This document shows positions 48,947-58,537 of a stretch of DNA of 64,000 bases, piece by piece. The first letter of the stretch is position 1. Every line of letters starts with the position of its first letter. The DNA comes from Mycobacterium kiyosense (GTDB taxonomy: Bacteria > Actinomycetota > Actinomycetes > Mycobacteriales > Mycobacteriaceae): positions 2,976,001 to 3,040,000 of the forward strand of contig AP025179.1 of assembly GCA_021654635.1 (NCBI GenBank), given 5' to 3'. The translations under genes were made by a program, and so were the position numbers. A model generated the notes under the pieces. That model worked only from the letters and a program-made list of their open reading frames with translations, had not been told where the DNA came from and made no database searches.

Positions 48947-49972
48947 TCACACCAGCAGCACCGCGGCACCGGCGATTCGGCCGGAACTGAGATCGCCAAG
49001 CGCCTGATCTGCCTGCCCGAGCGGATATTCCGGCGTCGTGACTTCGATGTGGTGATGCGCCGCGAAGTCCAGAAACGCGCGGGCGTCGGCCCGGGTGTTC
49101 GAGGTGACGGACCGCAGCTGCCGCTCCTGGAACAGGTGGCGCTGATAATTCAGCGTGGGGATGTCGCTCAGATGGATGCCGGCCACCGACAAGGTGCCAC
49201 CGCGGTCTAGAGCCGCCAGCGCGGGCAGCACCAGTTCCCCCACCGGGGCGAACAGGATCGCGGCGTCCAGCGGCACCGGCGGCGGATCGGCGGCACCTTG
49301 CGCGGAGGCGGCGCCCAACGCCAATGCCAGCTCCCGCGCTTCGTCACCGCGGGTCATCACATGCACCTCGGCACCCTGCGCCAGCGCGACCTGCGCGGTG
49401 ATGTGGGCGCTACCGCCGAACCCGTACAACCCCAACCGGCCACCGGGCGGCAACTCGGCGCGTAGCAGCGACCGATAACCGATGATCCCGGCGCACAACA
49501 GCGGCGCCAGCTCGGTGTCGCTGTAGCCGGCCGGTAGATGATGCGCGAAATCCGCTGGCACGGTGGTGAATTCGGCATAACCTCCGTCGGCGTCCCAGCC
49601 GGTGTAGCGGGAGTGCGGACACAAATTCTCGTCGCCGCGCCGGCAGTACTTGCATTCCCCGCAGGTGTGGCGCAGCCAGGCGATCCCGACCCGGTCCCCC
49701 GCCTTGAAGTCGGCGCCCGCCTCGGGACCGACTTCGACGACCTCGCCCACCACCTCGTGGCCGGGCGTGACCCGCGGGCGATGAACGGGCAGATCGCCCT
49801 CGGTGACGTGCAGGTCGGTGCGGCACACGCCGCAGGCCAGGACACGCACCAACAGATCAGCCGGCCCGGGCCGCGGAACCTCGACGCTGACTCGCTCCAG
49901 CGGCTTGGTGTCCATCGGCCCGGGCCGGCGCACCTGCCACGCGGTCATCATGGATGGCGTCTGTGCGGGCAT
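48947..49972 (-). CDS. adhA: zinc alcohol dehydrogenase AdhA
   Basis: Medium-chain zinc dehydrogenase of 341 residues. Catalytic zinc region [10 protein letters not shown] and [12 protein letters not shown]; structural zinc lobe [18 protein letters not shown]-binding [16 protein letters not shown]. Family members oxidise primary alcohols with NAD(P). ATG 49972 is used; longer frames upstream are not supported. Position next to the GlsB-type gene matches Rv1861-Rv1862. Confidence 0.92.
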   Translation of the reverse strand: MPAQTPSMMTAWQVRRPGPMDTKPLERVSVEVPRPGPADLLVRVLACGVCRTDLHVTEGDLPVHRPRVTPGHEVVGEVVEVGPEAGADFKAGDRVGIAWLRHTCGECKYCRRGDENLCPHSRYTGWDADGGYAEFTTVPADFAHHLPAGYSDTELAPLLCAGIIGYRSLLRAELPPGGRLGLYGFGGSAHITAQVALAQGAEVHVMTRGDEARELALALGAASAQGAADPPPVPLDAAILFAPVGELVLPALAALDRGGTLSVAGIHLSDIPTLNYQRHLFQERQLRSVTSNTRADARAFLDFAAHHHIEVTTPEYPLGQADQALGDLSSGRIAGAAVLLV

Positions 49973-50003
49973 CACCCAATCATGCCGCCTTTGGGTTATC
50001 CGG

Positions 50004-50303
50004 TCAGCGGCGCTGCACCAACCCGACAATCCACAGCAGGATCACCGATCCCAGGATCGCGGTGAAGAAGGTGAACCACCAGCCGCCCGAAGCGGTGTCG
50101 AACGCGAAACTCAGCAAGAAGCCGCCGATCAGCGCGCCGACGACACCGATCACGATGTTCATCAGAATGCCCGATCCGCCACCCTTGACGATCTTGCCGG
50201 CGATCCAGCCCGCGAGGGCGCCGATGATGATGTACCCGACGACTCCGACGCTGGTCAGGGTCGTTGAGCGAGCTAGATACTCGGTAGCTGCCAGAACGTC
50301 CAT
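50004..50303 (-). CDS. GlsB/YeaQ/YmgE-family small membrane protein (Rv1861 type)
   Basis: A 99-residue membrane protein with three to four helices and Gly-rich repeats: [38 protein letters not shown] and [16 protein letters not shown], the signature of the stress-related GlsB/YeaQ family. AAGGAGA stands 8 bases before the ATG. It lies between apa and adhA on the same strand. Confidence 0.9.
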   Translation of the reverse strand: MDVLAATEYLARSTTLTSVGVVGYIIIGALAGWIAGKIVKGGGSGILMNIVIGVVGALIGGFLLSFAFDTASGGWWFTFFTAILGSVILLWIVGLVQRR

Positions 50304-50415
50304 GAGGGGTCTCCTTGTAATCACTGGCCAGCCCAGCCCAGCGCCGGACCGTGATCCCCGGTATACCCCTTCTACGTAACGAATCGAGTGTCGTTTCGGC
50401 CGACACCCGAACTCG

Positions 50416-51654
50416 CTACGGTCTAGGCCGGTTGGCTGCGCTGCGGCGTCTCTGGCGAAGTCCCGGCCGCCGGGGCCTGAGCCGGGGCAGCGGGAGCGGC
50501 GGGTGCCGGGGCCGCTGGCGCCGGAGCGGCTGGCGCAGCCGGAGCGGGCACAGCCGGAGCAGCAGGTGCGGGCGCAGCCGGAGCAGCAGGTGCCGGGGCG
50601 GCCGGCGCGCCGGGTTCCGGCGCCACCGCGGGTGCCCCCCGGAGCGGGCGCCGGAGCACCCGGTGCCCCCCTCCGGCGCTGGGGCCGCCGGACCCGACCA
50701 CGGCCGGATCGACTCGGCCAGCGCCTTGGCGGCATTCTTGTCGATCGGATTGTTCGAGGTGCCCAGCCAGACCACGAACCAGCGCTGCGGCGGACCCGTC
50801 GGCGGCGTGGCGCCCGCAGCCGTCCCGACCACCCCGGTCCAGATCTGTCCGACCGGCTTGTTGGCGTCGCTGAACTTCACCTCGTAGTACGACGCGCTGC
50901 CCGAGATGCCATTGGCGTTGAGCGGCACGGTCTCCTGGTTGATCCGCGTCCCCGGGTAGGGCATGAAGAATTCGCCCATGTCGGAGCCGAGCCGAACCGC
51001 CGCCTTGGGGTTGGTGGTTTCGGCGCTGGCGTACAGCTTCTGGTCCAGCCGTCCGAGCACAATCCGGGTGTCGTTGGCGATCGCGGGTGGCTGACCCGGC
51101 ATCGGCGCGTCACCGGCGGTCTTGCTCAGCAGGGCCGAGCCGTAATCCAGATGGGACGCATCGGACTCCACCCAGCCCGGCGGAACGACGAAGCTGAACC
51201 CGCCGACGGCGTTGGTCACCCGCCCGGGTTCCGGCGCGTTCGGGTCGGGTGGCGGTGCGTTCGGGTCCGCCGGCGCCGGCGCCGCAGCGGGGTCGCCCGG
51301 CGGAGCGTTGGGAGCTGGGTTGGCAGGGTTCGCCGGTGCCGCCGGGTTCGCGGGGTTGGCCGGGTTCGCCGGCGACGCCGGGTTCGCGGGGTTGGCAGGG
51401 TTCGCCGGCGACGCCGGGTTCGCAGGGTTGGCCGGGTTCGCCGGCGCGGGAGCCGCGGGTGACGCGGGCGCCGGAGCGGCCGGAGCTGGTGCAGCGGGTG
51501 CGCCGGGCGCGGGTACCGGCGTCGGGGTCTCCGGGTCGGCGCTGGACGCTGCCGGCAATGCAATGGTCACGACGCTGGCGCTGGTCGCCGCGGCGATAGC
51601 CAGCGACGCCCACAATCCCTTGCGGCGGGTCGGGTATGGGTCTACCTGATGCAT
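50416..51654 (-). CDS. apa: alanine- and proline-rich secreted antigen Apa (ModD, 45/47 kDa), C-terminus frame-altered
   Basis: Secreted, O-mannosylated fibronectin-attachment protein. Signal peptide (about 1-39, ending ASSADPET), a long Pro/Ala/Asn-rich stretch (about 45-130, glycosylation region), then the conserved domain [27 protein letters not shown] to [14 protein letters not shown]. As read, the end turns Arg-rich. Two inserted bases, in the C runs at 50666-50671 and 50635-50640, hide the normal tail ([20 protein letters not shown]... ending ETPQRSQPA, stop at 50423). Transcribed with modABC, as in M. tuberculosis Rv1857-1860. Confidence 0.92.
   Translation of the reverse strand: MHQVDPYPTRRKGLWASLAIAAATSASVVTIALPAASSADPETPTPVPAPGAPAAPAPAAPAPASPAAPAPANPANPANPASPANPANPANPASPANPANPANPAAPANPANPAPNAPPGDPAAAPAPADPNAPPPDPNAPEPGRVTNAVGGFSFVVPPGWVESDASHLDYGSALLSKTAGDAPMPGQPPAIANDTRIVLGRLDQKLYASAETTNPKAAVRLGSDMGEFFMPYPGTRINQETVPLNANGISGSASYYEVKFSDANKPVGQIWTGVVGTAAGATPPTGPPQRWFVVWLGTSNNPIDKNAAKALAESIRPWSGPAAPAPEGGTGCSGARSGGHPRWRRNPARRPPRHLLLRLRPHLLLRLCPLRLRQPLRRQRPRHPPLPLPRLRPRRPGLRQRRRSAANRPRP
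51315..51447. repeat. 9-bp-based tandem repeat within apa
   Basis: A run of 9-bp units (GGGTTCGCC, GGGTTCGCG, GGGTTGGCC, GGCGACGCC) arranged in 36-bp higher-order repeats, coding on the minus strand for ANP/ASP triplets. This in-frame VNTR can change the glycosylated hinge length between strains. Confidence 0.8.
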
Positions 51655-51742
51655 GGCGACGAACCTACCGTGTCAGCGCCCCGAAGCAAGGAAGGCCTGC
51701 CCATTCGAACAGGTATGTCTCGCCAGTTCATTCGCCGTTCGT

Positions 51743-52836
51743 TCACCGTCGGCGACAAGGGTGCAGCGCCACCTCGAGCGCCTTGACGCTGAACCACACC
51801 CTCCTACCGGTCGTGAGCTGCAATTCTGCCGCCGCCTCCGCGGTGATGCTGGCGGCCAGGCCGGGAGCGCCGTCGGGTTGGTCGGCCCCGCGGACCAGGA
51901 CGGCGGCGCCGCGGGTCTCCAGCCCGGCGACCGTCACCTCGACGGTGTTACGCGGGCTGCCGTGCGGCGGTTCCGGGAACACCGACACCGTCGACGGCGC
52001 GAACACCGCTACCCCGCCCTGACCTGGGCTGACGCCGTTGTCGATACCGTGCCACACCTGCCCTCCCGGGGTGCGCAGGGCGCCGTCGGTTCCGAGCGTT
52101 CCGCTGACCAGGTTCACGCCCGCGATCCGGGCCCCGAAGTTGCTCCTGGGTGCCGCCAGCACCTCGGCGGCCGGACCGATCTCGCTGACCTTGCCGGCCT
52201 CCAGCACCAGCACCCGATCGGCGAGGGTGACCACGTCGAGCAAGTCGTGGGTGATCAAGATGACCGCGATGCCGCTGCGGACCACCACATCGCGCAACAC
52301 CTCGCGGATTGCGGCGGCCGCCGTCACATCGAGGCCGGTCAACGGCTCGTCGAGCAGCAGAGCCTGTGGTTCGGCCGCCAACGCCCGCGCGATCGCGACG
52401 CGCTGGGCCTGGCCACCGGACAGCTGCCGGGGCTTGCGATCGGCCAGCGACTCGGCTCCCACCCGGGTCAGCCAGCGCAGTGCGGATTCCCGGGCGCCGC
52501 GCCCCCGGAGCGTGCCCGGTCGCGGCAACTCCGCGGGCCGAACGCGACGTTGCCGGACACGCTCAGGTGCGGGAAGAGCAGCGGATCCTGCAGCAGCAGC
52601 CCGACCCGGCGGTCGTGGGTGGGCACCGCCACCCCGGCCCGCGTGTCGGTGAGCACCCGGTCTCCCAACCGCACCAGCCCCGCATGGGGTCGGACCAATC
52701 CCGCGACGACGTGCAGGGCGGTGGACTTGCCGGCCCCGTTCGGGCCCAGCACCGCCAGCACCTCACCCGCGGCCACCGCGAAGTCCACGTCGACGCACCG
52801 GTCGGCCACCACAGCACGCAGCTGCAGATCGCTCAT
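51743..52836 (-). pseudogene. modC: molybdate ABC transporter ATPase ModC, one frameshift
   Basis: ATPase of the molybdate importer, about 364 residues if repaired. Walker A GPNGAGKS, Q-loop LLLQDPLLFPHLS, signature QLSGGQAQ, Walker B ALLLDEPLTGLD, H-loop LITHD, then a C-terminal TOBE/MOP domain that binds molybdate. A one-base loss between NVAFGP (52540) and ARESALRW (52495), probably in the C run at 52502-52506, splits the frame. Starts 6 bp after modB. Confidence 0.88.
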
Positions 52837-52842
52837 CGCCGG

Positions 52843-53640
52843 CTACCTCGAGTCCGTCCCGGCCAGACCGCGGGCACCCAGCCCCAGCACCACCACCGCC
52901 GCCACCCCCACCAGCACAAGCGACAGGGCCACAGCGGCTTGCGTGTCATTGACCCGCTGCAGGTAGATCTCGAGCGGCAAAGTGCGGGTGACTCCCTGCA
53001 ACGAGCCGGCAAACGTCAACGTGGCGCCGAACTCGCCCAGCGAGCGGGCGAACGCCAGCACCGCCCCCGACGCCAGCCCCGGCATCAGCAGCGGCAACGT
53101 GACCCGCCACCAGATCCGGGTAGGCCGCGCCCCCAGCGTCGCCGCCACCACCTCGTAATCGGCGCCGGCCGTGCGCGCGGCGCCCTCCAGCGAGATCACC
53201 AGGAACGGCAGCGAAACGAACGTCTGCGCTATCACCACAGCCGTGGTGCTGAACGCGATGCTGATCCCGGCGCCTTCCAGGTAACGCCCGAGCAGGCCGA
53301 GCCGACCGAACGCGTACAGCAGCGCGATGCCCCCCCACCACCGGTGGCAGCACCAGCGGCAGCAGGATCAGCGGCCGCAGCAGGCGCACCGGTCGCAGCC
53401 CGCTGCGCGCCAGCACCAGCGCCATCGGCACCCCCACAACAGCACGCACAGAGCGGTGCTGGCGGCCGCCGTCTTCAAGCTCAGCAGCAGTGCCGTCGCA
53501 GACGAGTCGCTGCTGATCAGCGACCAGAAATGCGGCCAGTCAACCTTGACGGCGATCGCGAGCAGGGGCAACCCCACGAAAGCCGCTCCCACCGCGGCGG
53601 GCAAATATACCCAGCGCGGCAGTTCCGTCGGCGTGTGCAC
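52843..53640 (-). pseudogene. modB: molybdate ABC transporter permease ModB, two frameshifts
   Basis: Inner-membrane permease, about 265 residues if repaired: five to six helices, with the EAA-loop [29 protein letters not shown] that docks on ModC. Breaks: one base lost in the G/C run near 53431-53435 (before [11 protein letters not shown]), and one extra in the run of seven at 53330-53336 (before [11 protein letters not shown]). The two cancel, so length remains a multiple of three. GTG start 10 bp after modA. Confidence 0.87.
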
Positions 53641-53649
53641 AAGAGTTGG

Positions 53650-54406
53650 TCAGGGTTTGACGAAGCCGGCTTCGCGCAGGATCTGCTGTCCGGCGTCGCC
53701 GGTGACGAGGGCCAGGAATTTTTGTGCCAGCGCGGCCTGCGGCGCCTTCTTCAGCGTCGCGATGGGATACACGTTCACCGCGCCGGCGGCCTCCGGGAAC
53801 TTGACGGTCGTCACCTTCGCCCCCGCGTTCTGAGCGTCGGTGAGGTACACCAGGGCGGCATCGGCCTGTCCGCTGGTGACCTTGTTGAGCGCGTCGGTCA
53901 CGCTGAGTTCCTCGCTGACCGGATGCAGGTGCGTTCCGGTGGCGTCTTCGACCCGGGCGGTGGCGGCTCCGCACGGCACCGGACGCTGGCAGACGACCAC
54001 GTCGAGTCCCGGCGCGGCCAGGTCGCCGAACGAGGCGACGTGTTTCGTTGCCCGGGGCGGTGACGATGACCAACGTGTTGGTGGCGAACGCGACCGGGTC
54101 CGCGGCCAGCAGCCCGGCCTTGGCGACCTTGTCCATCTGCGCGGTGTCGGCCGAGGCGAAGACGTCGGCCGTCGCGCCCTGGGTCAACTGGGTGGCCAGG
54201 TCGGAGGATCCCGCGAAGTTGAACTTGACGTCCGTCCCGGGGTTGTCGGCCTTGAAACGCGTGCCGATCTGGGTGAACGCCTTGTTCAGCGAGGCGGCCG
54301 CGAACACCACGATCGACCGACCCGACGGTGAGCTGGAATGACACGCCGTCACCCCGCCGACGAGCAGTGACGTCACCAACCCGACGACGAACCCGATGCG
54401 GCGCAC
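53650..54406 (-). pseudogene. modA: molybdate-binding lipoprotein ModA, one frameshift
   Basis: Extracytoplasmic molybdate receptor, about 251 residues if repaired. Lipobox VTAC (Cys22), then IVVFAAASLNKAFTQIGTRF, NFAGSSDLATQLTQGATADVFASAD, the ModA ligand region, and in the second frame QADAALVYLTDAQNAG. One inserted base near 54050 separates NTLVIVTAPG from KHVASFGDLAAPGLDVVVC. It heads the modA-modB-modC-apa unit. Confidence 0.88.
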
Positions 54407-54537
54407 CGGTCCAACTTAGTGCCGACCGAGTGCGGCTGAATAGTTATCGAATTCACCAGCGCGTCGCAGTGCCGTCCGGTTTCGCGGAATAGCTACTGTC
54501 CAGTAACATGAACCGCGATTGCCAATACGAGGAGGTC

Positions 54538-55215
54538 ATGGCAGTGGAGGTTGTGGTCACTGGCGCAGACACCGATCTTGGGCGCACGGTAGCGGAGCGT
54601 TTCCGCGAGGACGGACACAAGGTCACCCTGGTAGGAGCCCGCGGCGGCGACCTCGAGGTCGTGGCCAAGGAACTCGACGTCGACGCCATCGTCTGCGACA
54701 CCACCGACCCCGCCAGCCTGCACGAGGCGCGGAGTTTGTTTCCGCACCACCTGGACACCATCGTCAACGTTCCGGCGCCCACCTGGGACGCCGGCGATCC
54801 CCGCACCTACTCGCTGTCCGACACCGCCGCCGCATGGCGCCGCACGCTTGACGCCACCGTGCTCTCGGTGGTGCTGACCGTGCAGTGCGTCAGTGAGCTG
54901 CTGCGCTCGGGCGGTCACATCATCACCGTGGTGCCCGAAAACCCGGCGACCGGCAGCGTCGACGCCGCGATCAAGGCCGCCCTGTCCAACTGGGTCAGCG
55001 GCCAGGCCGAGGTGTACGGCGTCCGCGGCATCACCGTCAACGCCGTCGCGTGCGGTCGCAGCGTGCAGGCCGGCTACGAGGGTCTGTCCCGCACCCCGGA
55101 GCCGGTGGCCGCGGAGATCGCCAGGTTGTCGCTGTTTCTGACCACGCCGGCGGCTCGCCACATCACCGGGCAGACGCTGCACGTCAGCCACGGCGCGCTG
55201 GCTCAATTCGCCTGA
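54538..55215 (+). CDS. atypical SDR-family protein lacking the catalytic Tyr (Rv1856c type)
   Basis: A 225-residue Rossmann protein of the SDR superfamily: VVTGADTDLGRTVAERF (cofactor loop), late strand GGHIITVVPE, then DAAIKAALSNW where the YxxxK motif should be. The Lys remains but the Tyr position is Asp, and NNAG is replaced by VNVPAP. It may bind a nucleotide without classical reduction. ATG 54538 has GAGGAGGT directly upstream; ATG 54508 is rejected. Divergent from modA. Confidence 0.8.
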   Translation: MAVEVVVTGADTDLGRTVAERFREDGHKVTLVGARGGDLEVVAKELDVDAIVCDTTDPASLHEARSLFPHHLDTIVNVPAPTWDAGDPRTYSLSDTAAAWRRTLDATVLSVVLTVQCVSELLRSGGHIITVVPENPATGSVDAAIKAALSNWVSGQAEVYGVRGITVNAVACGRSVQAGYEGLSRTPEPVAAEIARLSLFLTTPAARHITGQTLHVSHGALAQFA

Positions 55216-55256
55216 GGCCGCTCGACCCCTGACCCCGGTCGCCTACGGTGGGTTCC

Positions 55257-56177
55257 GTGGCTATTCGGCTTGGCTTTCAGATTCCCGACTTCTCCTACGG
55301 GACGGGCGTGGAAAACCTGTTCCCGACGGTCATCGCGCAAGCGCGCGAGGCTGAAGCGGCGGGCTACGACTCGCTGTTCGTGATGGACCACTTCTACCAA
55401 TTGCCGATGATCGGCACACCCGACCAGCCCATGCTCGAGGCTTACACCGCACTGGGCGCGCTGGCCACCGCCACCGAACGGCTGCAACTGGGCACCCTGG
55501 TCACCGGAAACACCTACCGCAACCCCGCCTTGCTGGCCAAGGTGATCACCACGCTGGACGTGGTGAGCGCCGGCCGGGCGGTTCTCGGCATCGGTGCGGG
55601 TTGGTACGAGCTCGAACATCGCCAACTCGGATTCGAATTCGGCACGTTCACCGACCGGTTCAACCGCCTCGAGGAAGCGCTGCAGATCCTGCAGCCGATG
55701 ATCAAAGGCGAGCGGCCCACCTTCTCCGGCGACTGGTACCGCACCGAGTCGGCGATGGCCGAACCGCGCTACCGCGACCGGGTCCCCGTCCTGATCGGCG
55801 GCAGCGGCGAAAAGAAAACCTTCCGACTCGCCGCCCAATACGCCGACCACCTCAACATCATCGCCGCGTTCGACGAACTGCCGCGCAAGATCGACGCGGT
55901 CAGGGCGCGCTGCGCGGAGGTGGGCCGCGACCCGGCGACGCTGGAAACCAGCCTGATGCTGACGGTACTGCTCGACGAGAACCTCAAGGCCGATCAGCTG
56001 CCGGAGAGCAGGCGCGCCCGGGTGGCCGCCGGAGGTCCCCAGGAGATTGCGGAGCAGGTCAAGACCAAGGTGCTCGACGCCGGGGTGGGCGGCGCGATCA
56101 TCAACCTGCCCAACGGCCACGTCCCCGGGATGATCACCACCGTGGCCGAGGTGTTGCGACCGCTGTTCGGCGGGTAA
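55257..56177 (+). CDS. luciferase-like F420-dependent oxidoreductase (Rv1855c type)
   Basis: TIM-barrel LLM-family protein of 306 residues: IRLGFQIPDFSYG, LFVMDHFYQLP, LGTLVTGNTYRNPALLAKVITTLDVVSAGRAVLGIGAGW (the F420/FMN site), FTDRFNRLEEALQIL and PVLIGGSGEKKTFRLAAQYADHLN. This pattern favours deazaflavin F420 as cofactor. Substrate unknown. GTG 55257 after GGTGGG is preferred to GTG 55248. Confidence 0.9.
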   Translation: MAIRLGFQIPDFSYGTGVENLFPTVIAQAREAEAAGYDSLFVMDHFYQLPMIGTPDQPMLEAYTALGALATATERLQLGTLVTGNTYRNPALLAKVITTLDVVSAGRAVLGIGAGWYELEHRQLGFEFGTFTDRFNRLEEALQILQPMIKGERPTFSGDWYRTESAMAEPRYRDRVPVLIGGSGEKKTFRLAAQYADHLNIIAAFDELPRKIDAVRARCAEVGRDPATLETSLMLTVLLDENLKADQLPESRRARVAAGGPQEIAEQVKTKVLDAGVGGAIINLPNGHVPGMITTVAEVLRPLFGG

Positions 56178-56326
56178 CCCATATCCGCACCAGGCGGATT
56201 TCGCTGACTGTGTCAAAGGGCACAGGCTCGCAGTTGGGTTTGTCGGAGTCGGTTGACTACGCTTGGAATGGTTGATGGCTAACTGCAGTCGCCCGCCCCA
56301 GGAGATCCCGTCAGGAGCAGCGCACA

Positions 56327-57727
56327 ATGAGTTCTGAGCACAAAACCACAGTTGAGACTGCCGAAGCGCCCCGTCGCCACCAAGTGGTGATCATCGGGTC
56401 GGGGTTCGGCGGCCTCAACGCGGCAAAGAAGCTCAAGCGCGCCGACGTCGACATCAAACTGATTGCGCGGACCACACAGCACCTGTTCCAGCCGTTGCTG
56501 TACCAGGTTGCCACCGGGATCCTCTCCGAGGGCGAAATCGCCCCCGCCACCCGGGTGGTGCTGCGCCGGCAGCGCAACGTCGAGGTGCTGCTCGGCAACG
56601 TCACCCACATCGACCTGGCCGGCAAGAAGGTGATTTCGGAACTGCTCGGCCATACCTACGAGACGCCCTTCGACAGCTTGATCGTCGCTGCGGGGGCAGG
56701 GCAGTCGTATTTCGGCAACGATCATTTCGCCGAGTTCGCGCCCGGCATGAAGTCGATCGACGACGCGCTGGAACTGCGCGGCCGGATTCTGAGCGCTTTC
56801 GAGCAGGCCGAACGGTCCAGTGACCCGGAACGCCGCGCCAAGCTGCTGACCTTCACCGTCGTCGGCGCCGGTCCTACCGGCGTGGAGATGGCGGGGCAGA
56901 TCGCCGAATTGGCCGGGCACACGTTGAAGGGCTCGTTCCGCCACATCGACTCGACGAAGGCCCGGGTGATCCTGCTCGACGCCGCGCCGGCGGTGCTGCC
57001 GTCGATGGGTGAGAAGCTGGGCAAGCGCGCCGCGGCCCGGCTGGAGAAGATGGGCGTCGAGATCCAACTGGGCGCGATGGTCACCTCCGTGGACCGCAAC
57101 GGCATCACGGTCAAGGATTCTGACGGTACCGAGCGGCGCATCGAGTCGGCCTGCAAGGTGTGGTCCGCCGGCGTCCAGGCCAGCGGGTTGGGCCGCGACC
57201 TGGCCGAGCAGTCCGACGTCGAACTGGACCGGGCCGGTCGGGTGCAGGTGTTGCCCGACTTGTCGCTGCCCGGCCACCCGAACGTCTTTGTCATCGGCGA
57301 CATGGCCGCCGTCGACGGGGTGCCCGGCGTGGCGCAGGGTGCGATCCAGGGTGCCAAGTATGTGGCCAGCAACATCAAGTCGGAGCTGGCCGGGGCCGAC
57401 CCGAGTGAGCGCGAGCCGTTCCAGTACTTCGACAAGGGCTCGATGGCCACGGTGTCCCGGTTCTCGGCGCTGGCCAAGATTGGTCCGCTGGAGTTCAGCG
57501 GGTTCATCGCCTGGCTGGCCTGGCTGGTGCTGCACCTGGTCTACCTGGTCGGGTTCAAGACGAAGGTGAGCACGCTGCTGTCGTGGACGGTGACCTTCCT
57601 GAGCACTCACCGCGGCCAGCTCGCCATCACCGAACAGCAGGCGTTCGCGCGGACGCGCATCGAACAACTGGCCGAGCTCGCCGCCGAGGCGCACGGATCA
57701 GTGGCGGTCGAAAAGGTGGCCAGCTGA
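56327..57727 (+). CDS. ndh: type II NADH dehydrogenase Ndh
   Basis: Monotopic respiratory NADH:menaquinone oxidoreductase of 466 residues. FAD-binding GXGXXG in IIGSGFGGLNAA, NADH-binding VVGAGPTGVEMAGQIAEL, quinone-site LFQPLLYQVATG, VFVIGDMAAV, and a C-terminal amphipathic/hydrophobic membrane anchor (FIAWLAWLVLHLVYLVGF). Essential main NDH-2 in mycobacteria. Frame intact. The 150 bp upstream contains TTGACT (about 56252) as a possible -35. Confidence 0.96.
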   Translation: MSSEHKTTVETAEAPRRHQVVIIGSGFGGLNAAKKLKRADVDIKLIARTTQHLFQPLLYQVATGILSEGEIAPATRVVLRRQRNVEVLLGNVTHIDLAGKKVISELLGHTYETPFDSLIVAAGAGQSYFGNDHFAEFAPGMKSIDDALELRGRILSAFEQAERSSDPERRAKLLTFTVVGAGPTGVEMAGQIAELAGHTLKGSFRHIDSTKARVILLDAAPAVLPSMGEKLGKRAAARLEKMGVEIQLGAMVTSVDRNGITVKDSDGTERRIESACKVWSAGVQASGLGRDLAEQSDVELDRAGRVQVLPDLSLPGHPNVFVIGDMAAVDGVPGVAQGAIQGAKYVASNIKSELAGADPSEREPFQYFDKGSMATVSRFSALAKIGPLEFSGFIAWLAWLVLHLVYLVGFKTKVSTLLSWTVTFLSTHRGQLAITEQQAFARTRIEQLAELAAEAHGSVAVEKVAS

Positions 57728-57737
57728 CCCGTCGGGG

Positions 57738-58160
57738 TCAGGCTTCCAGATTCTGCAAGCGCACTTGGCCCCGGGCCACCACCCGGCCGCCGTCGTCGGT
57801 GAGGGTGACCTGCCACAGCTGCTGGCGGCGTCCGCGGTGTACCGGTTCGGCTTTGCCGTGGACGGTGCCCGAGCCAATGGAACGCAGGAAGTCGGTGTTG
57901 TTGTTGACCCCGACGACATTGCCGCCGCCGTGTTCAGCCAGCCAGGCGTAGGCGGCCACGCTGGCCATGCTCTCGACCATCGAGCAGTAGACGCCGCCGT
58001 GAACCAGGCCCATCGGCTGCAACAGCTTGGGCTGCACCTCGAGTTCGGCGCGGGCGCCGTCGGCGCTCACTTCGGTGTATCGCAGGCCGAGTTCGCTGTC
58101 GAACGGGGCTACGAAATCAGCTGGTAGGGCTGCAGAATCCGGGTCAGGCGCTGATGGCAC
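57738..58160 (-). CDS. PaaI-type hotdog thioesterase (Rv1847 type)
   Basis: Acyl-CoA thioesterase of the hotdog fold, 140 residues, equal to Rv1847. Key region LLQPMGLVHGGVYCSMVESMASVAAYAWL, containing the catalytic HGG segment and the following acidic helix residue, and VVGVNNNTDFLRSIGSGTVHGKAEP. GTG 58160 is chosen to match family length; longer frames run through the sRNA locus upstream and are rejected. Convergent with ndh, where M. tuberculosis has the urease operon between the two. Confidence 0.88.
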   Translation of the reverse strand: MPSAPDPDSAALPADFVAPFDSELGLRYTEVSADGARAELEVQPKLLQPMGLVHGGVYCSMVESMASVAAYAWLAEHGGGNVVGVNNNTDFLRSIGSGTVHGKAEPVHRGRRQQLWQVTLTDDGGRVVARGQVRLQNLEA

Positions 58161-58205
58161 GCCCTTGTGTTTACACCATCGGGTTTCTGGCCCCGAAGGG
58201 TCCCG

Positions 58206-58247
58206 AAAAATGCAGGCGAGCCCCGTGCACGTGGCACGGGGCTCGCC
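58206..58247 (-). terminator. intrinsic terminator of the MrsI-like sRNA
   Basis: Perfect 14-bp stem, GGCGAGCCCCGTGC (58215-58228) pairing with GCACGGGGCTCGCC (58234-58247), loop of 5, followed on the minus strand by TGCATTTTT (T5 at 58210-58206). It is one of the strongest hairpins in the window. Confidence 0.85.
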
Positions 58248-58314
58248 GATCGAGTAAGACCGGGGGGTCACTGCAGCCCTCAGGACTCCTTCGCGGTCAT
58301 CTATTCGCTCGACC
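58206..58314 (-). ncRNA. mrsI: IdeR-regulated small RNA, MrsI (ncRv11846) counterpart
   Basis: A stand-alone transcription unit of about 110 nt between the thioesterase gene and blaI. It has its own promoter (TTGCAA at 58350-58345, 18-bp spacer, TATGCT at 58326-58321), an overlapping IdeR box, and an intrinsic terminator at 58206-58247. M. tuberculosis carries the iron-sparing sRNA MrsI at exactly this place and orientation, between Rv1846c and Rv1847; it is IdeR-repressed and represses iron-using targets including bfrA. No open frame fits. Ends are predicted from promoter and terminator, not measured. Confidence 0.8.
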
Positions 58315-58320
58315 GGATTT

Positions 58321-58350
58321 AGCATAGGCAAGGCTGCCCTAATTTTGCAA
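58321..58350 (-). promoter_or_regulatory. promoter and IdeR box of the MrsI-like sRNA
   Basis: IdeR box ATAGGCAAGGCTGCCCTAA at 58324-58342 matches 14 of 19 consensus positions. It lies between and over the predicted -35 (58350-58345) and -10 (58326-58321) of the minus-strand promoter, so Fe-IdeR would repress and iron starvation would derepress. Confidence 0.75.
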
Positions 58351-58480
58351 GCATCGATTGGGTAGTGTTGCCGGTGTGTTCAGCCCCGTCGGCCGTCGTT
58401 TCGACCTGCTGTGACGACCGTCACAATGCCGATCGGCTTCCTGGACACGACTACCCGAATGGGACGACACCGGTTTCTTG

Positions 58481-58499
58481 TTACGACACTCGGTAGTAA
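58481..58499. promoter_or_regulatory. candidate BlaI operator upstream of blaI
   Basis: TTACGACACTCGGTAGTAA is a 19-bp imperfect inverted repeat (arms TTACGAC and GTAGTAA), 39 bp before the blaI ATG. It contains the TAC/GTA half-sites typical of BlaI/MecI operators. Autoregulation by BlaI is inferred. Confidence 0.6.
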
Positions 58500-58537
58500 T
58501 CCGGAGTACGCTGATACCAACGCTCAGGAGATGAACT

